Shown here piece after piece: positions 31,667-40,057 of a stretch of DNA of 64,000 nt. Source of the DNA: Rhizobium etli_C (GTDB lineage: Bacteria > Pseudomonadota > Alphaproteobacteria > Rhizobiales > Rhizobiaceae); NCBI RefSeq assembly GCF_014198605.1, contig NZ_JACIHU010000003.1. The stretch is one strand, 5' to 3'. The position numbers and the translations under genes were made by a program. The stretch's first letter is position 1; the number at the start of each line of letters is the position of its first letter. The notes under the pieces are model-generated. The model saw only the letters and a list, made by a program, of their open reading frames with translations. It did not search any database and was not told the origin of the DNA.

Positions 31667-33589
31667 CTACTTGTCCGCCTGGACCCAGACGAGCATCTCT
31701 CCGGGCGCGCGGTTGTCCCACAGATGATAGGGCACGAAGCGCGCCGTGGCGACCCGCCGTTCGGCCGGCGCCTTGCGGTAGAGCGGCGCTCCCCAGTTCG
31801 ACGTTTCCTCGCGTTCGACCTTGAGATCGAGGGCGACGGCATCGTTGAGATCCTTCAGCACGACGGTTTCGGCAGCCGGCAGCGCGCGTGGCAGGACGAT
31901 GGCATTGAGATCCTCGCCATTGTCAGTCGTTTCCACGCAGTAGACGAGCGGGCCGCGCATCAGCGCGACGCGGCCGGCATCCTGGCGCACCTTCGGATTG
32001 GCATATTGCGGGCGCAGCGAAAGCGGCAGGTGAAGGGCGACGCGATCGCCGTCGGCCCATTGCCGATCGATCCTGGCATATCCGTCACGGATATGGGCGC
32101 CGAGGTCGAGCATCGTTCCATTGACGCTGAGGCTTGCGCCCTCCGCCCAATCGGGAATGCGCAGCGACAGCGCGAATGCCGCCGGCGTCTTCAGCCTGGT
32201 GGTAAAGGCCACCGCACCGTCCCACGGATAGTTGGTGCTCTGCTCCAGTTCCACCTCGGCGCCGTTGGCAAGCTTCAGCCGCGCGGTGCTCTCGCCAAAG
32301 AGATGCACGGCGATCTCGTCGTCGGCAACGGCATACATGTAGGAGCCGATCGACGTCACCAGCCGGGCGATGTTGGGCGGGCAGCAGGGGCAATGGTGCC
32401 ATTTCCACCGGTGGTGCTTGCCCGCACTTTCCAGCGGATTGTCATAGAAGAAGGTCTTGCCGTCGGTCGAAAGCCCCGGCAGCGCGCCGTTGTAGAGCGC
32501 CTGTTCCATGATGTCGGCATAGCGGCGGTCCGGCCCGCGTCCGAGCATGCGGCTCGCCCAGAACACCAGGCCGACGGAGGCGCAAGTTTCCGCATAGGCC
32601 GTGGCATTGGGCAGATCGTAGTAATCGGTAAAGCCTTCATTCGATGCGGCCGGCCCGATGCCGCCGGTGATGTACATCTGCTTGGTCGTCAGATCGTCCC
32701 ACAGCGTTTCCAGCGCCGCCGTCAGACTGTCGTCCCTGTATTCGGTGGCGATGTCGGCCATGCCGGAATAGAGATACATGGCGCGCACGGCGTGGCCGAC
32801 GACCTTCTTCTGCTCGCGCACCGGCTGGTGCGCCTGCCCATATTCATAGGTCTTCTGATGATAGTCGGACAGGCTGCGGCCGTCGCGATCGGCTTCCGCC
32901 GTGAAGAAATGCGGCTCGGTGCCGCGTTCGTCGATGAAGAATTTCGACAGGTCGAGATATTTCTTCTCGCCCGTGACGCGGGCGAGCTTGACCAGCGCGA
33001 GCTCGATCTCCTCATGGCCGCAATAGCCCGGGATCTGGCCTTCGCCATGGCCGAAAACCTTGATCATGTAATCGGCATAACGGCACATGATGTCGAGCAG
33101 CTTGCGTTTGCCGGTCGCCTGATAATAAGCGACCGCCGCCTCCATCAGGTGTCCGGCGCAATAGAGTTCGTGATGATCGCGCAGGTTGGTCCACCGACGG
33201 GATGGTTCGACGCGCTGGAACCAGGCGTTCAGGTAGCCGTCCTTGTCCTGCATCCGCTCATACATGTCGATGATCTCATCGGCGCGCGCCTCGAGCTTCG
33301 GGTTCGGCCGGCGGTAGAGTGAATAGGCGATGGTCTCGATCGACTTGCCGAGGTCGGAATCCCAGAACATCTGCGTCGTCCCGCCCCAGGGCTGAATGGG
33401 AATGACGACGCCGGGGCTCGGCTGATCAACGTCGATCGCCTTGAGCATGCCGGCCTCGACGCAGCGGTCGAGCAGCGTCTCGGCGGTGGAATTGCAGACG
33501 GCATCCTGCCATTTGCCCCAGAAGCCGCCGAGATCGACATCGGGAACGGCGACGGGACGAAACTGGCGGTCATTGCTTGATTTGGTCAT
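31667..33589 (-). CDS. GH127 beta-L-arabinofuranosidase
   Basis: A 640-residue cytosolic glycoside hydrolase (DUF1680/GH127). The zinc-cysteine active site is present: Glu334 and Cys336 (AYAETCASVG) as acid/base and metal ligand, and Cys402 with Cys403 (HHCPCCPPN) as nucleophile and ligand, matching the pattern of HypBA1 from Bifidobacterium. No signal peptide is seen, so it acts on oligosaccharides after import by the neighbouring ABC transporter. Likely substrates are arabinofuranosides from plant cell-wall glycoproteins such as extensin; this is inference. Confidence 0.92.
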   Translation of the reverse strand: MTKSSNDRQFRPVAVPDVDLGGFWGKWQDAVCNSTAETLLDRCVEAGMLKAIDVDQPSPGVVIPIQPWGGTTQMFWDSDLGKSIETIAYSLYRRPNPKLEARADEIIDMYERMQDKDGYLNAWFQRVEPSRRWTNLRDHHELYCAGHLMEAAVAYYQATGKRKLLDIMCRYADYMIKVFGHGEGQIPGYCGHEEIELALVKLARVTGEKKYLDLSKFFIDERGTEPHFFTAEADRDGRSLSDYHQKTYEYGQAHQPVREQKKVVGHAVRAMYLYSGMADIATEYRDDSLTAALETLWDDLTTKQMYITGGIGPAASNEGFTDYYDLPNATAYAETCASVGLVFWASRMLGRGPDRRYADIMEQALYNGALPGLSTDGKTFFYDNPLESAGKHHRWKWHHCPCCPPNIARLVTSIGSYMYAVADDEIAVHLFGESTARLKLANGAEVELEQSTNYPWDGAVAFTTRLKTPAAFALSLRIPDWAEGASLSVNGTMLDLGAHIRDGYARIDRQWADGDRVALHLPLSLRPQYANPKVRQDAGRVALMRGPLVYCVETTDNGEDLNAIVLPRALPAAETVVLKDLNDAVALDLKVEREETSNWGAPLYRKAPAERRVATARFVPYHLWDNRAPGEMLVWVQADK

Positions 33590-33608
33590 GGGCTCGACTT
33601 TCTCTCGT

Positions 33609-34472
33609 TCATTTCACCGCGCCGGCCATCAGCCCGCGCATGTAGTAGCGTTGCAGAAGCAGGAAGACGATCAGGCATGGGATCGTCATGACGATGACGC
33701 CGGCCTGGACCGCTCCCCAGTTGATGGCGCCGAGGCGGCCGGCGCGGACCGCCGTCATCAGCACCGGCAGGGTGTATTTCTCGTTGCTGGAGAGCAGCAC
33801 GAGAGCGGCGAGAAACTCGTTCCAGGCATTGAGGAAGGCAAAGATCGCCACCGTCGCGACGCCGGGCAGCACCAGCGGCAGCAGAACACGGGCGAGAAGC
33901 CGGAGGTCGCGCGCCCCGTCGATGCGGGCGGCCTCCTCGATCTCCTTCGGCACGGCATCGAAGGCGTTGCGCATCATGAAGACGGAGAAGGGCAGCTGCA
34001 GCGTCACATAGACGAGTGTGAGACCGATGAGCGAATTGTTGAGGCCGAGCTTTGCCAGGATGATGAAGAGCGGCGTCAGGATCGACTGAAACGGGATCAT
34101 CAGCGTGGCGATGATCAGCACGAAGAGCGCGTTCTTCATCGGGAAGCGGTAACGGGAGAAGCCGTAGCCGGCGAGGAGGCTGACGAGAACAGTCAGCACG
34201 ACGGTAGCGACCGACACGAACAGCGAATTGATCATGTGCCGCCAGATGCCGGCGCCGAACGTATCGAGCAGCGCATAGGCATCGAAGCTGACGCCCGATG
34301 TCGGCCAGGGCGGCAGGGGCGGCAGACTGGCTTCCGTGCCCTGCCGAAAGGAGGCGAGCAGCGTGATCGCGAAGGGCGCCAGGAAGAAGATCGAAATGGC
34401 GATGCCGGTGAGATGATAGACGGACTTCACGCGGATCGCCTTGCGCGTCCGGCGTTCCTTTGACGTGGTCAT
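33609..34472 (-). CDS. Carbohydrate ABC transporter permease 2 (MalG type)
   Basis: A 287-residue inner-membrane protein with six hydrophobic segments, starting MTTSKERRTRKAIRVKSVYHLTGIAISIFFLAPFAITLLASF. It carries the EAA loop in the form EEAARIDGARDLRLLARVLLPLVLPGVATV and the typical MalG C-terminus ending RYYMRGLMAGAVK. It pairs with permease 1, whose stop overlaps this start by one base. Confidence 0.93.
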   Translation of the reverse strand: MTTSKERRTRKAIRVKSVYHLTGIAISIFFLAPFAITLLASFRQGTEASLPPLPPWPTSGVSFDAYALLDTFGAGIWRHMINSLFVSVATVVLTVLVSLLAGYGFSRYRFPMKNALFVLIIATLMIPFQSILTPLFIILAKLGLNNSLIGLTLVYVTLQLPFSVFMMRNAFDAVPKEIEEAARIDGARDLRLLARVLLPLVLPGVATVAIFAFLNAWNEFLAALVLLSSNEKYTLPVLMTAVRAGRLGAINWGAVQAGVIVMTIPCLIVFLLLQRYYMRGLMAGAVK

Positions 34473-35401
34473 CAGCGCTCCTCCCCGACACGCAGCAGCC
34501 AGAGCTGCACGATGCTGATCGCCACCAGGATGGCGAGAAGCACAATCGACAGCGCTGCGCCATAACCCAGGTTGAACGACACGAAGGACTGATTGAAGAT
34601 GTAGTAAACCACCGAGATCATCTTGTTCTGCGGCCCGCCCGACGTCATGATGTAGAACTGGTCGAAGGCGAGGATCGAGCCGGTGACCGAGACGATCAGC
34701 GCCAAGGCGATCGTCTTGCGCATCAGCGGCAGCGTCAGATGCCGGAAACGCTGCCAGCGGCCGGCGCCGTCGATGCGGGCCGCCTCCGTCAGTTCGGACG
34801 GAATGGCCTGCAGCCCGGTCAGAAGAATGATCATGGTGAAACCGGCGATCTTCCAGACCACCATCACCACAACAGTCAGAAACGCGGTATCGAAGGTCGC
34901 CAGCAGATTGGGGCTCTTTTCCAGAAGACCGAGCGCCTTCAGGGCCGGGCCGATGAAGCCGCTATCGACATTGGCAAGCCAGACCCAGAGCAGCGAGGCC
35001 GTGGCAAGGCCGACGACGACAGGCAGGAAGATGATGGTGCGATAGGCGCTGACGAACTGGCGTTCCTTTTCGACGAAGATGGCGAGCGGAAAGGCGACGG
35101 CGAAGATCGCGATGGTGACGATGATCGTGTAATAGGCGGTGAAATTCAGCGCCGTCATGAAGCGGGTGTCGTTGACCATGCGGTAATAGTTGTTGAAGCC
35201 GATCCAGCGCGACGCCCCCATCAGCGGCCAGTTGTGCAGGCTCATCCATCCCGTGAACAGAACCGGCATGATGAAGAAGACGATGACCAGCGCCATGGCA
35301 GGCGCAATATAGGCAAGGCCGCGCCAGTTCGATCTGCGCCGTCGCCTGCGCCGAGGCAATAAAATCTCTGAGCCGGAACCGGTCATCGAAACGCTCCGCA
35401 T
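34472..35401 (-). CDS. Carbohydrate ABC transporter permease 1 (MalF type)
   Basis: A 309-residue inner-membrane protein. After a run of arginines (RRRRRRRSNWRG, inside-positive) come six membrane segments; the EAA loop is ELTEAARIDGAGRWQRFRHLTLPLMRKTIALAL. GFNNYYRMVNDTRFMTALNFTAYYT is the usual periplasmic P-loop-like segment of UgpA/MalF permeases. Start at 35401 or an in-frame ATG five codons later. It overlaps the next permease by one base. Confidence 0.93.
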   Translation of the reverse strand: MRSVSMTGSGSEILLPRRRRRRRSNWRGLAYIAPAMALVIVFFIMPVLFTGWMSLHNWPLMGASRWIGFNNYYRMVNDTRFMTALNFTAYYTIIVTIAIFAVAFPLAIFVEKERQFVSAYRTIIFLPVVVGLATASLLWVWLANVDSGFIGPALKALGLLEKSPNLLATFDTAFLTVVVMVVWKIAGFTMIILLTGLQAIPSELTEAARIDGAGRWQRFRHLTLPLMRKTIALALIVSVTGSILAFDQFYIMTSGGPQNKMISVVYYIFNQSFVSFNLGYGAALSIVLLAILVAISIVQLWLLRVGEER

Positions 35402-35461
35402 CTTTGAATTGGAATTGGCCGGGAAGCTGCCACCGCTCCCCGGCCGCGGCCACGGGAGAGT

Positions 35462-36700
35462 CTACTGGCCGCTATCGATGATCGATTGCATTTCCGACTG
35501 GGCGCTCGAAAACGCGCCGTCGACATCGTCGCCGAAGATGGCGGCGTTGGTGAAGCTTGCCCATGGGCCGTTGGCGCTGTTGATCAGGTCGTTGAACTGC
35601 AGCGTATAGGGCGTCTTGGCGACGCTGATCGCCTTGAGGCCGACCTGCATACGTGGATCGAGGCCCTCCAGCACCTTGTCGGCGATATCACCGCGCGTCG
35701 GCAGGCTGCCATATTTCGCCATGATCTTCTGGCCGTCCATCGAATAGATATATTCGAGGAACTCCTTCACCGCGTCGATCTTCTTCGTTCCCTTGGTGAT
35801 GACGAAGTTGTCGCCGCCGGCAAAGGACGAAGGCTTGCCATCGACGCCGGGAATGAGGGTCACGCCGAAATTGATCTCGGGATGCTGGGTCACCAGCGTT
35901 CCGATGGCAAAGGCACCGAGGCTTTGCTGACCGATCTTGCCGTTGGTGAAGGTCAGGAAGTTCGTGCCGTTGTCGCTGGCCGCACCCGCCGGCACCAGGT
36001 CTTTCTTGACCATGTTGCGATAGATGTCGACCGCCTTGCGCATCTCAGGCGTATCGAGCGTTGCCGTCTTGCTGTCGGCCGACAGGATGTCGGCGCCGGC
36101 ACCCCAGACGAGCGGCGTGAAGGTGAAGATCATGCAGCCGCCGCAGCCGCCGCCGGAGAAATAGAAGCCGTAAGTGTCGTCACCCAGCGCCCGGATCTTC
36201 TCGGCGTTGGCGGTAATCTCCTCCCAGCTCGCCGGCGCTTTCTCCGGGTCGAGACCGGCCTTCTTGTAGAGATCCTTGTTCCAGGCGAAGACGGAGGTTT
36301 CGACCGAAAGCGGCAGGCCGTAGACCTTGTCCTGATAGGTGCCGAGGCGGACATGCGACGGCGACAGCGAATTGAAATAGGGCAGCGATTTCGCCCACTC
36401 CGTCAGGTCTTCCAGTTGGCCGGCGGCAGCAAAAGCCGGGTTGTAGATGAGATCCATCGACAGCGCATCGGGCGCCTGCCCGCCGGCAATCGCGGTCGCA
36501 TATTTCTGCACCAGTTCGGAGAACGGCACTTCGGTCATCACGACCTTGTTCTCATGGCTGGAATTATAGGCTTCGACGACCTTCTTGAAAGCGTCGCCGA
36601 TCCCCGAGCGAACCCACATTTCGACATTTTCGGCAGCCGACGCAGCCGACACCAGGCATAAGGTAGCGATGCCGGTCGCCGCCAATAGACGCTTGATCAT
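35462..36700 (-). CDS. Carbohydrate ABC transporter substrate-binding protein (family 1)
   Basis: A 412-residue periplasmic protein with the signal peptide MIKRLLAATGIATLCLVSAASAAE. The mature part has the SBP_bac_1 pattern: VEMWVRSGIGDAFKKVVEAYN, AIAGGQAPDALSMDLIYNPAFAAAGQLEDLTEW, and a central GGGCGGCM cluster. It determines the substrate, probably an arabinose-containing oligosaccharide because GH127 is in the same operon. The start at 36700 follows GGGAGGAATGTC; an upstream in-frame ATG would spoil the signal peptide. Confidence 0.93.
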   Translation of the reverse strand: MIKRLLAATGIATLCLVSAASAAENVEMWVRSGIGDAFKKVVEAYNSSHENKVVMTEVPFSELVQKYATAIAGGQAPDALSMDLIYNPAFAAAGQLEDLTEWAKSLPYFNSLSPSHVRLGTYQDKVYGLPLSVETSVFAWNKDLYKKAGLDPEKAPASWEEITANAEKIRALGDDTYGFYFSGGGCGGCMIFTFTPLVWGAGADILSADSKTATLDTPEMRKAVDIYRNMVKKDLVPAGAASDNGTNFLTFTNGKIGQQSLGAFAIGTLVTQHPEINFGVTLIPGVDGKPSSFAGGDNFVITKGTKKIDAVKEFLEYIYSMDGQKIMAKYGSLPTRGDIADKVLEGLDPRMQVGLKAISVAKTPYTLQFNDLINSANGPWASFTNAAIFGDDVDGAFSSAQSEMQSIIDSGQ

Positions 36701-36754
36701 GACATTCCTCCCAATATGGCGCATCTCCTCGCGCCTTCGCTCATTCCCTTGGTC

Positions 36755-37831
36755 TCACTCCTTGGTCTCATTCCCTGGGGTTTTACCCCCGCATGACTGC
36801 CGGACGACGAGCCGGCACGGCAATTTCCTGACACCCGGCTCGACCGGTCGTCCTTCCGCAAGCGCCAGCACCGTCAATCCGGCCTGCCGCCCGAGCTCCT
36901 TCAGTTCCATATCCACCGTCGTCAGCGGCGGCCGCGTCTGGGCCGCGACGATCTCCCAATTGTCGAAGCCGATCACCGAAACGTCCTGCGGCACCCTGAT
37001 GCCGCGCTCGCGCAGCGCATCCACCGCGCCGCGGGCGATCTGATCGTTGCCGCAGAAGAGCGCATCCGGCTTTTCTCCCGGCCTCTTCCAAAGCTGCTCC
37101 ACAGCGTCATGGCCCCAGTTTTCAGACCAGACACCGTAAAGCACCGGCTCGCGATGGCCCGCCACCTCATGATAGGCGCCGGCCCGCTCCCGCACCGAAA
37201 AAAACTCCTCCGGCCCGGTGATATGTGCGATCCGCCGCCGCCCGACTTTCGCGAGCCATTCGACCGCCAGTCTCGCACCCTGTTCGTCGTCCGAACGGAA
37301 GGTAACGCTGTTCTGCGTCCCCTCGGTGAAGGCGTAGACGACGGGCACATGCAAATTCGACAGATCGACCGGCAGACGCCGGTCCAGCCGCTTGCCCGTC
37401 GCAATGATGCCGTCGACCTGCTTGTCCAGCATCGCATCGACATGGGTCTGGGCGAGCGCCGGATCGTCTTCGATGGCGCACAGGAAAACCGAAACCCCAT
37501 GATCGACGAGAGCGTCCGAAATGCCCGCCATCACAGGCAGCGTGAAACGGCCGTACGTGTCGTTCGTCAGCAGTCCGATGGTGAAGCTGCGCTTGCTGAG
37601 CAGACCTCTCGCCAGCGCATTCGGCCGATATCCGATTTCGCCGGCGATCCGCTTCACTCGCTCGCGTGTTTCCGCCGCCATCCGGCCGGTATCGTTGAGC
37701 GCCTTCGACGCCGTCGAAATACTCACCCCGGCCGCCGACGCCACCTCATGGATGGTGATCCTGCCTCTTTTTCCTCCCGTCAGGTTCAGAGCTTCCTCCT
37801 TCTGAAGTGGCTTGAGAAAAGCTTTTACCAA
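36755..37831 (-). CDS. LacI-family transcriptional regulator
   Basis: A regulator of 344-358 residues. The HTH is RITIHEVASAAGVSISTASKALNDTGR, followed by the hinge ARGLLSKRSF and a periplasmic-binding-like effector domain (TIGLLTNDTYGRFTLPVMAGISDAL...). It is first in the operon with the ABC/GH127 genes and presumably senses an arabinosyl sugar. The start is unclear: the first start-like codon is TTG at 37831, overlapping an operator, while a perfect AAGGAGG lies five bases before a CTG at 37787-37789 where close relatives, as I recall, have ATG. The shorter form is more plausible. Confidence 0.88.
   Translation of the reverse strand: MVKAFLKPLQKEEALNLTGGKRGRITIHEVASAAGVSISTASKALNDTGRMAAETRERVKRIAGEIGYRPNALARGLLSKRSFTIGLLTNDTYGRFTLPVMAGISDALVDHGVSVFLCAIEDDPALAQTHVDAMLDKQVDGIIATGKRLDRRLPVDLSNLHVPVVYAFTEGTQNSVTFRSDDEQGARLAVEWLAKVGRRRIAHITGPEEFFSVRERAGAYHEVAGHREPVLYGVWSENWGHDAVEQLWKRPGEKPDALFCGNDQIARGAVDALRERGIRVPQDVSVIGFDNWEIVAAQTRPPLTTVDMELKELGRQAGLTVLALAEGRPVEPGVRKLPCRLVVRQSCGGKTPGNETKE
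37813..37830 (-). promoter_or_regulatory. LacI-type operator O1 (imperfect palindrome)
   Basis: TGAGAAAAGCTTTTACCA on the plus strand: an 18-bp palindrome with two mismatches in the right arm. It shares the left half TGAGAAAA with O2. It covers the TTG start candidate of lacI, which argues that translation starts further in. Centre to centre it is 32 bp (about three helical turns) from O2. Confidence 0.55.
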
Positions 37832-37844
37832 TTCTTATGTCAAG

Positions 37845-37862
37845 TGAGAAAAGGTTTTCTCA
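37845..37862 (-). promoter_or_regulatory. LacI-type operator O2 (near-perfect palindrome)
   Basis: TGAGAAAAGGTTTTCTCA: arms of 8 bp are perfect, with only the central GG unsymmetrical. It lies just upstream of the LacI-family regulator gene and shares the A-rich/T-rich half-site character of LacI/PurR-type sites. The regulator probably represses the whole operon, itself included. Confidence 0.65.
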
Positions 37863-38021
37863 GTCAATTCGGAAGGCCGGCATCGAAGAGCTGCTGCACG
37901 GTGAAAAGCAAGCGCACGGAGCCTGTCGGTCCTCGAGACCGATAGGCACGTCCCAATGCACCAGCGCCGGATGGCACTGTTCAGGCAGAAAAAGCTTTAG
38001 GGGGCGAAGCCTCACGGCAGC

Positions 38022-38070
38022 AAAACCGATCGCGGCCAGAACCTCGGATGGAGATTCTGGCCGCGATTCG
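38022..38070 (-). terminator. Rho-independent terminator of hemA
   Basis: ATCGCGGCCAGAA (38030-38042) and TTCTGGCCGCGAT (38056-38068) form a perfect 13-bp stem with a 13-nt loop. On the minus strand the stem is followed by GGTTTTGC. It starts about 22 bp after the hemA stop. The rest of 37863-38090 holds nothing recognisable. Confidence 0.8.
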
Positions 38071-38090
38071 AACAGGGCAATATTAGAGAA

Positions 38091-39305
38091 TTAGGCGACG
38101 TGCCTTGCCAGCGCGCAGCGCGACCAGAGCGAATGCAGCGCCTCGACGAGATGAGCGATATCGGCGTCGGAATGCAGCGGCGTCGGAGTGATGCGCAGCC
38201 GCTCGGTCTTCTTCGGCACGGTCGGATAGTTGATCGGCTGGACGTAGACGCCGCAATTGTCGAGCAGCAGGTCGGAGATCCACTTGCACTTGGCTGCATC
38301 GCCGACCATTACCGGCACGATATGGCTGGGATTGTGCATATGCGGAATGCCGCGCTGGTCGAGCATGGCCCTGAGCTTGCGCACCCGGTCCTGATGGCGG
38401 GCGCGCTCGAACTGGCTGACCTTCAGGTGCTGGATTGAAGCAACTGCACCGGCGGCCAGCGCCGGCGGCAGCGCCGTGGTGAAGATGAAGCCGGAGGCAA
38501 ACGAGCGGATGAAGTCGCAAAGGGCGGCCGAGGCAGCGATATAGCCGCCCATCACCCCGAAGGCCTTGCCGAGTGTGCCCTCGATCACCGTCAGCCGGTC
38601 CATCAGCCCCTCGCGCTCGGCAATGCCGCCGCCGCGCGGGCCGTACATGCCGACGCCATGGACTTCGTCGAGATAGGTCATCGCCCCGTATTGGTCGGCG
38701 AGATCGCAGATTTCCTTGATCGGGGCGATATCGCCGTCCATCGAATAGACGCTTTCGAAGGCGATCAGCTTCGGCGCCTTCGGATCGGCGGCTTTCAGCT
38801 TGGCTTCGAGATCGGCGACGTCATTGTGTTTCCAGATCACCTTGTCGCACTTGGCGTAACGGATGCCCTCGATCATCGAGGCATGGTTCAAGGCATCGGA
38901 GAAGATGATCAGGCCGGGGATCTTGGCGCCGAGCGTGCCGAGCGCTGCCCAGTTGGAGACATAGCCCGAGGTGAAGATCAGCGCGGATTCCTTGCCGTGC
39001 AGATCGGCGAGCTCACGCTCGAGCAGGACGTGATAGTGGTTGGTGCCAGAGATATTCCGGGTGCCTCCCGCACCCGCGCCACAGTGGTCGATGGCGGCTT
39101 TCATCGCCTCGATCACCTTCGGGTTCTGGCCCATGCCGAGATAGTCGTTGGAGCACCAGACCGTGACGTCCTTCTCGCCGTCGGCCGTATGGCGCGTGGC
39201 GCGCGGGAAATGGCCGCGCTGACGCTCGAGATCGGCAAAAACGCGGTAACGGCCCTCGGCATGAAGCCCGTCCAACTCGTTTTTGAAAAATGCTTCGAAA
39301 TCCAT
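38091..39305 (-). CDS. hemA: 5-aminolevulinate synthase
   Basis: A 404-residue PLP enzyme that condenses glycine with succinyl-CoA, the C4 (Shemin) route to haem and cobalamin used by alphaproteobacteria. It starts MDFEAFFKNELDGLHAEGRYRVFADLERQRG. Motifs: WCSNDYLGMG, GAGGTRNISGTNHYH, SVYSMDGDIAPI, the PLP-binding TLGKAFGVMGGYIA lysine, and FTTALPPALAAGA. A second ATG one codon earlier (39308) is equally possible. It stands alone with its own terminator. Symbiotic haem demand makes this gene important in nodules. Confidence 0.97.
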   Translation of the reverse strand: MDFEAFFKNELDGLHAEGRYRVFADLERQRGHFPRATRHTADGEKDVTVWCSNDYLGMGQNPKVIEAMKAAIDHCGAGAGGTRNISGTNHYHVLLERELADLHGKESALIFTSGYVSNWAALGTLGAKIPGLIIFSDALNHASMIEGIRYAKCDKVIWKHNDVADLEAKLKAADPKAPKLIAFESVYSMDGDIAPIKEICDLADQYGAMTYLDEVHGVGMYGPRGGGIAEREGLMDRLTVIEGTLGKAFGVMGGYIAASAALCDFIRSFASGFIFTTALPPALAAGAVASIQHLKVSQFERARHQDRVRKLRAMLDQRGIPHMHNPSHIVPVMVGDAAKCKWISDLLLDNCGVYVQPINYPTVPKKTERLRITPTPLHSDADIAHLVEALHSLWSRCALARHVA

Positions 39306-39630
39306 CATGTGCTCCAGTATCACGCGGCCGTTCTTGCCGACCGGACGTCCGCGCGTCAATGCTTACCTTTTGCTTTACCATCAACTGCGGCAAAAGGCCC
39401 AGTTTTTTGAATGATTCCAGATAAAAATTCTGCGGGCCGCGATCAATCAATTCATGCCGCAACCACCCGTCGAAATTCGCGAACCGCATGAAGGGCGACG
39501 ACAGCCATTATCGCAAAAAAATCGGCGCACCAGTGGACAACCCATTCTTCCGACATAGTTTTCCGTCTAGCCTGACTAAAAATAAAAGGGACGGCCTCTG
39601 CCCCATGGGCAACAACCTCGGAGAGAAAAG
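39306..39630. other. Divergent gene-free region between hemA and a small lipoprotein gene
   Basis: About 325 bp of promoter region. No frame with family character is present. I searched by eye for an anaerobic FNR/FixK-type box (TTGAT-N4-ATCAA) in front of hemA and found none that fits. Confidence 0.4.
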
Positions 39631-39888
39631 ATGAAGAAAGCTGTCATACTCGCATTGATCGGCCTGTCGATCGCAAGCTGCACGCCGACCCAGCAGGGCG
39701 CCGGCATCGGCGCTGCATCAGGCGCCGTCATCGGTGGCGCAGTCACCGGCAATGTCCGTGGCGCGGCAGTCGGCGCTGCGATCGGCGGCGTGTCCGGCGC
39801 CCTCATCGGCAGCGTCGCCGAACAGCCCGGCCAATGCTACTATCGCGACCGCTACGGCCGCCGCTACATCGACGCCTGCCCGCGCTAA
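39631..39888 (+). CDS. Small glycine-zipper lipoprotein
   Basis: An 85-residue lipoprotein: the signal MKKAVILALIGLSIASC ends with the lipid-bearing Cys17, then a glycine-zipper region (GAGIGAASGAVIGGAVTGNVRGAAVGAAIGGVSGALIGSV), and a C-terminal QPGQCYYRDRYGRRYIDACPR with two cysteines. Similar YMGG/osmotic-stress-type lipoproteins occur throughout rhizobia. A clear terminator follows. The function is unknown. Confidence 0.85.
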   Translation: MKKAVILALIGLSIASCTPTQQGAGIGAASGAVIGGAVTGNVRGAAVGAAIGGVSGALIGSVAEQPGQCYYRDRYGRRYIDACPR

Positions 39889-39915
39889 GAGCGCTTATAA
39901 GACGGCAAAAACAGG

Positions 39916-39944
39916 AAATCCCGGACACACATCCGGGATTTTTT
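39916..39944 (+). terminator. Rho-independent terminator after the small lipoprotein
   Basis: AAATCCCGGA (39916-39925) pairs with TCCGGGATTT (39932-39941) around a 6-nt loop, followed by a T-run. It begins 27 bp after the stop codon of the lipoprotein gene. Confidence 0.9.
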
Positions 39945-40057
39945 GTGCTAAATTAGCGCGTTGGCAATTTAAAATGGTACACCCCGCGCGTTTTTGCCGC
40001 TAAGCTGTTCACGGCTGGGCAACGAAGCTTCATGTAGGCGTAAACCAAAAGCAGCGG

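Noticed and set aside
31724..33322. 532-codon plus-strand frame
   Set aside because: Antisense to the GH127 gene and without recognisable motifs.
39306..39630. FNR/FixK box before hemA
   Set aside because: Candidate half-sites such as GATCAATCAAT do not form the TTGAT-N4-ATCAA palindrome.
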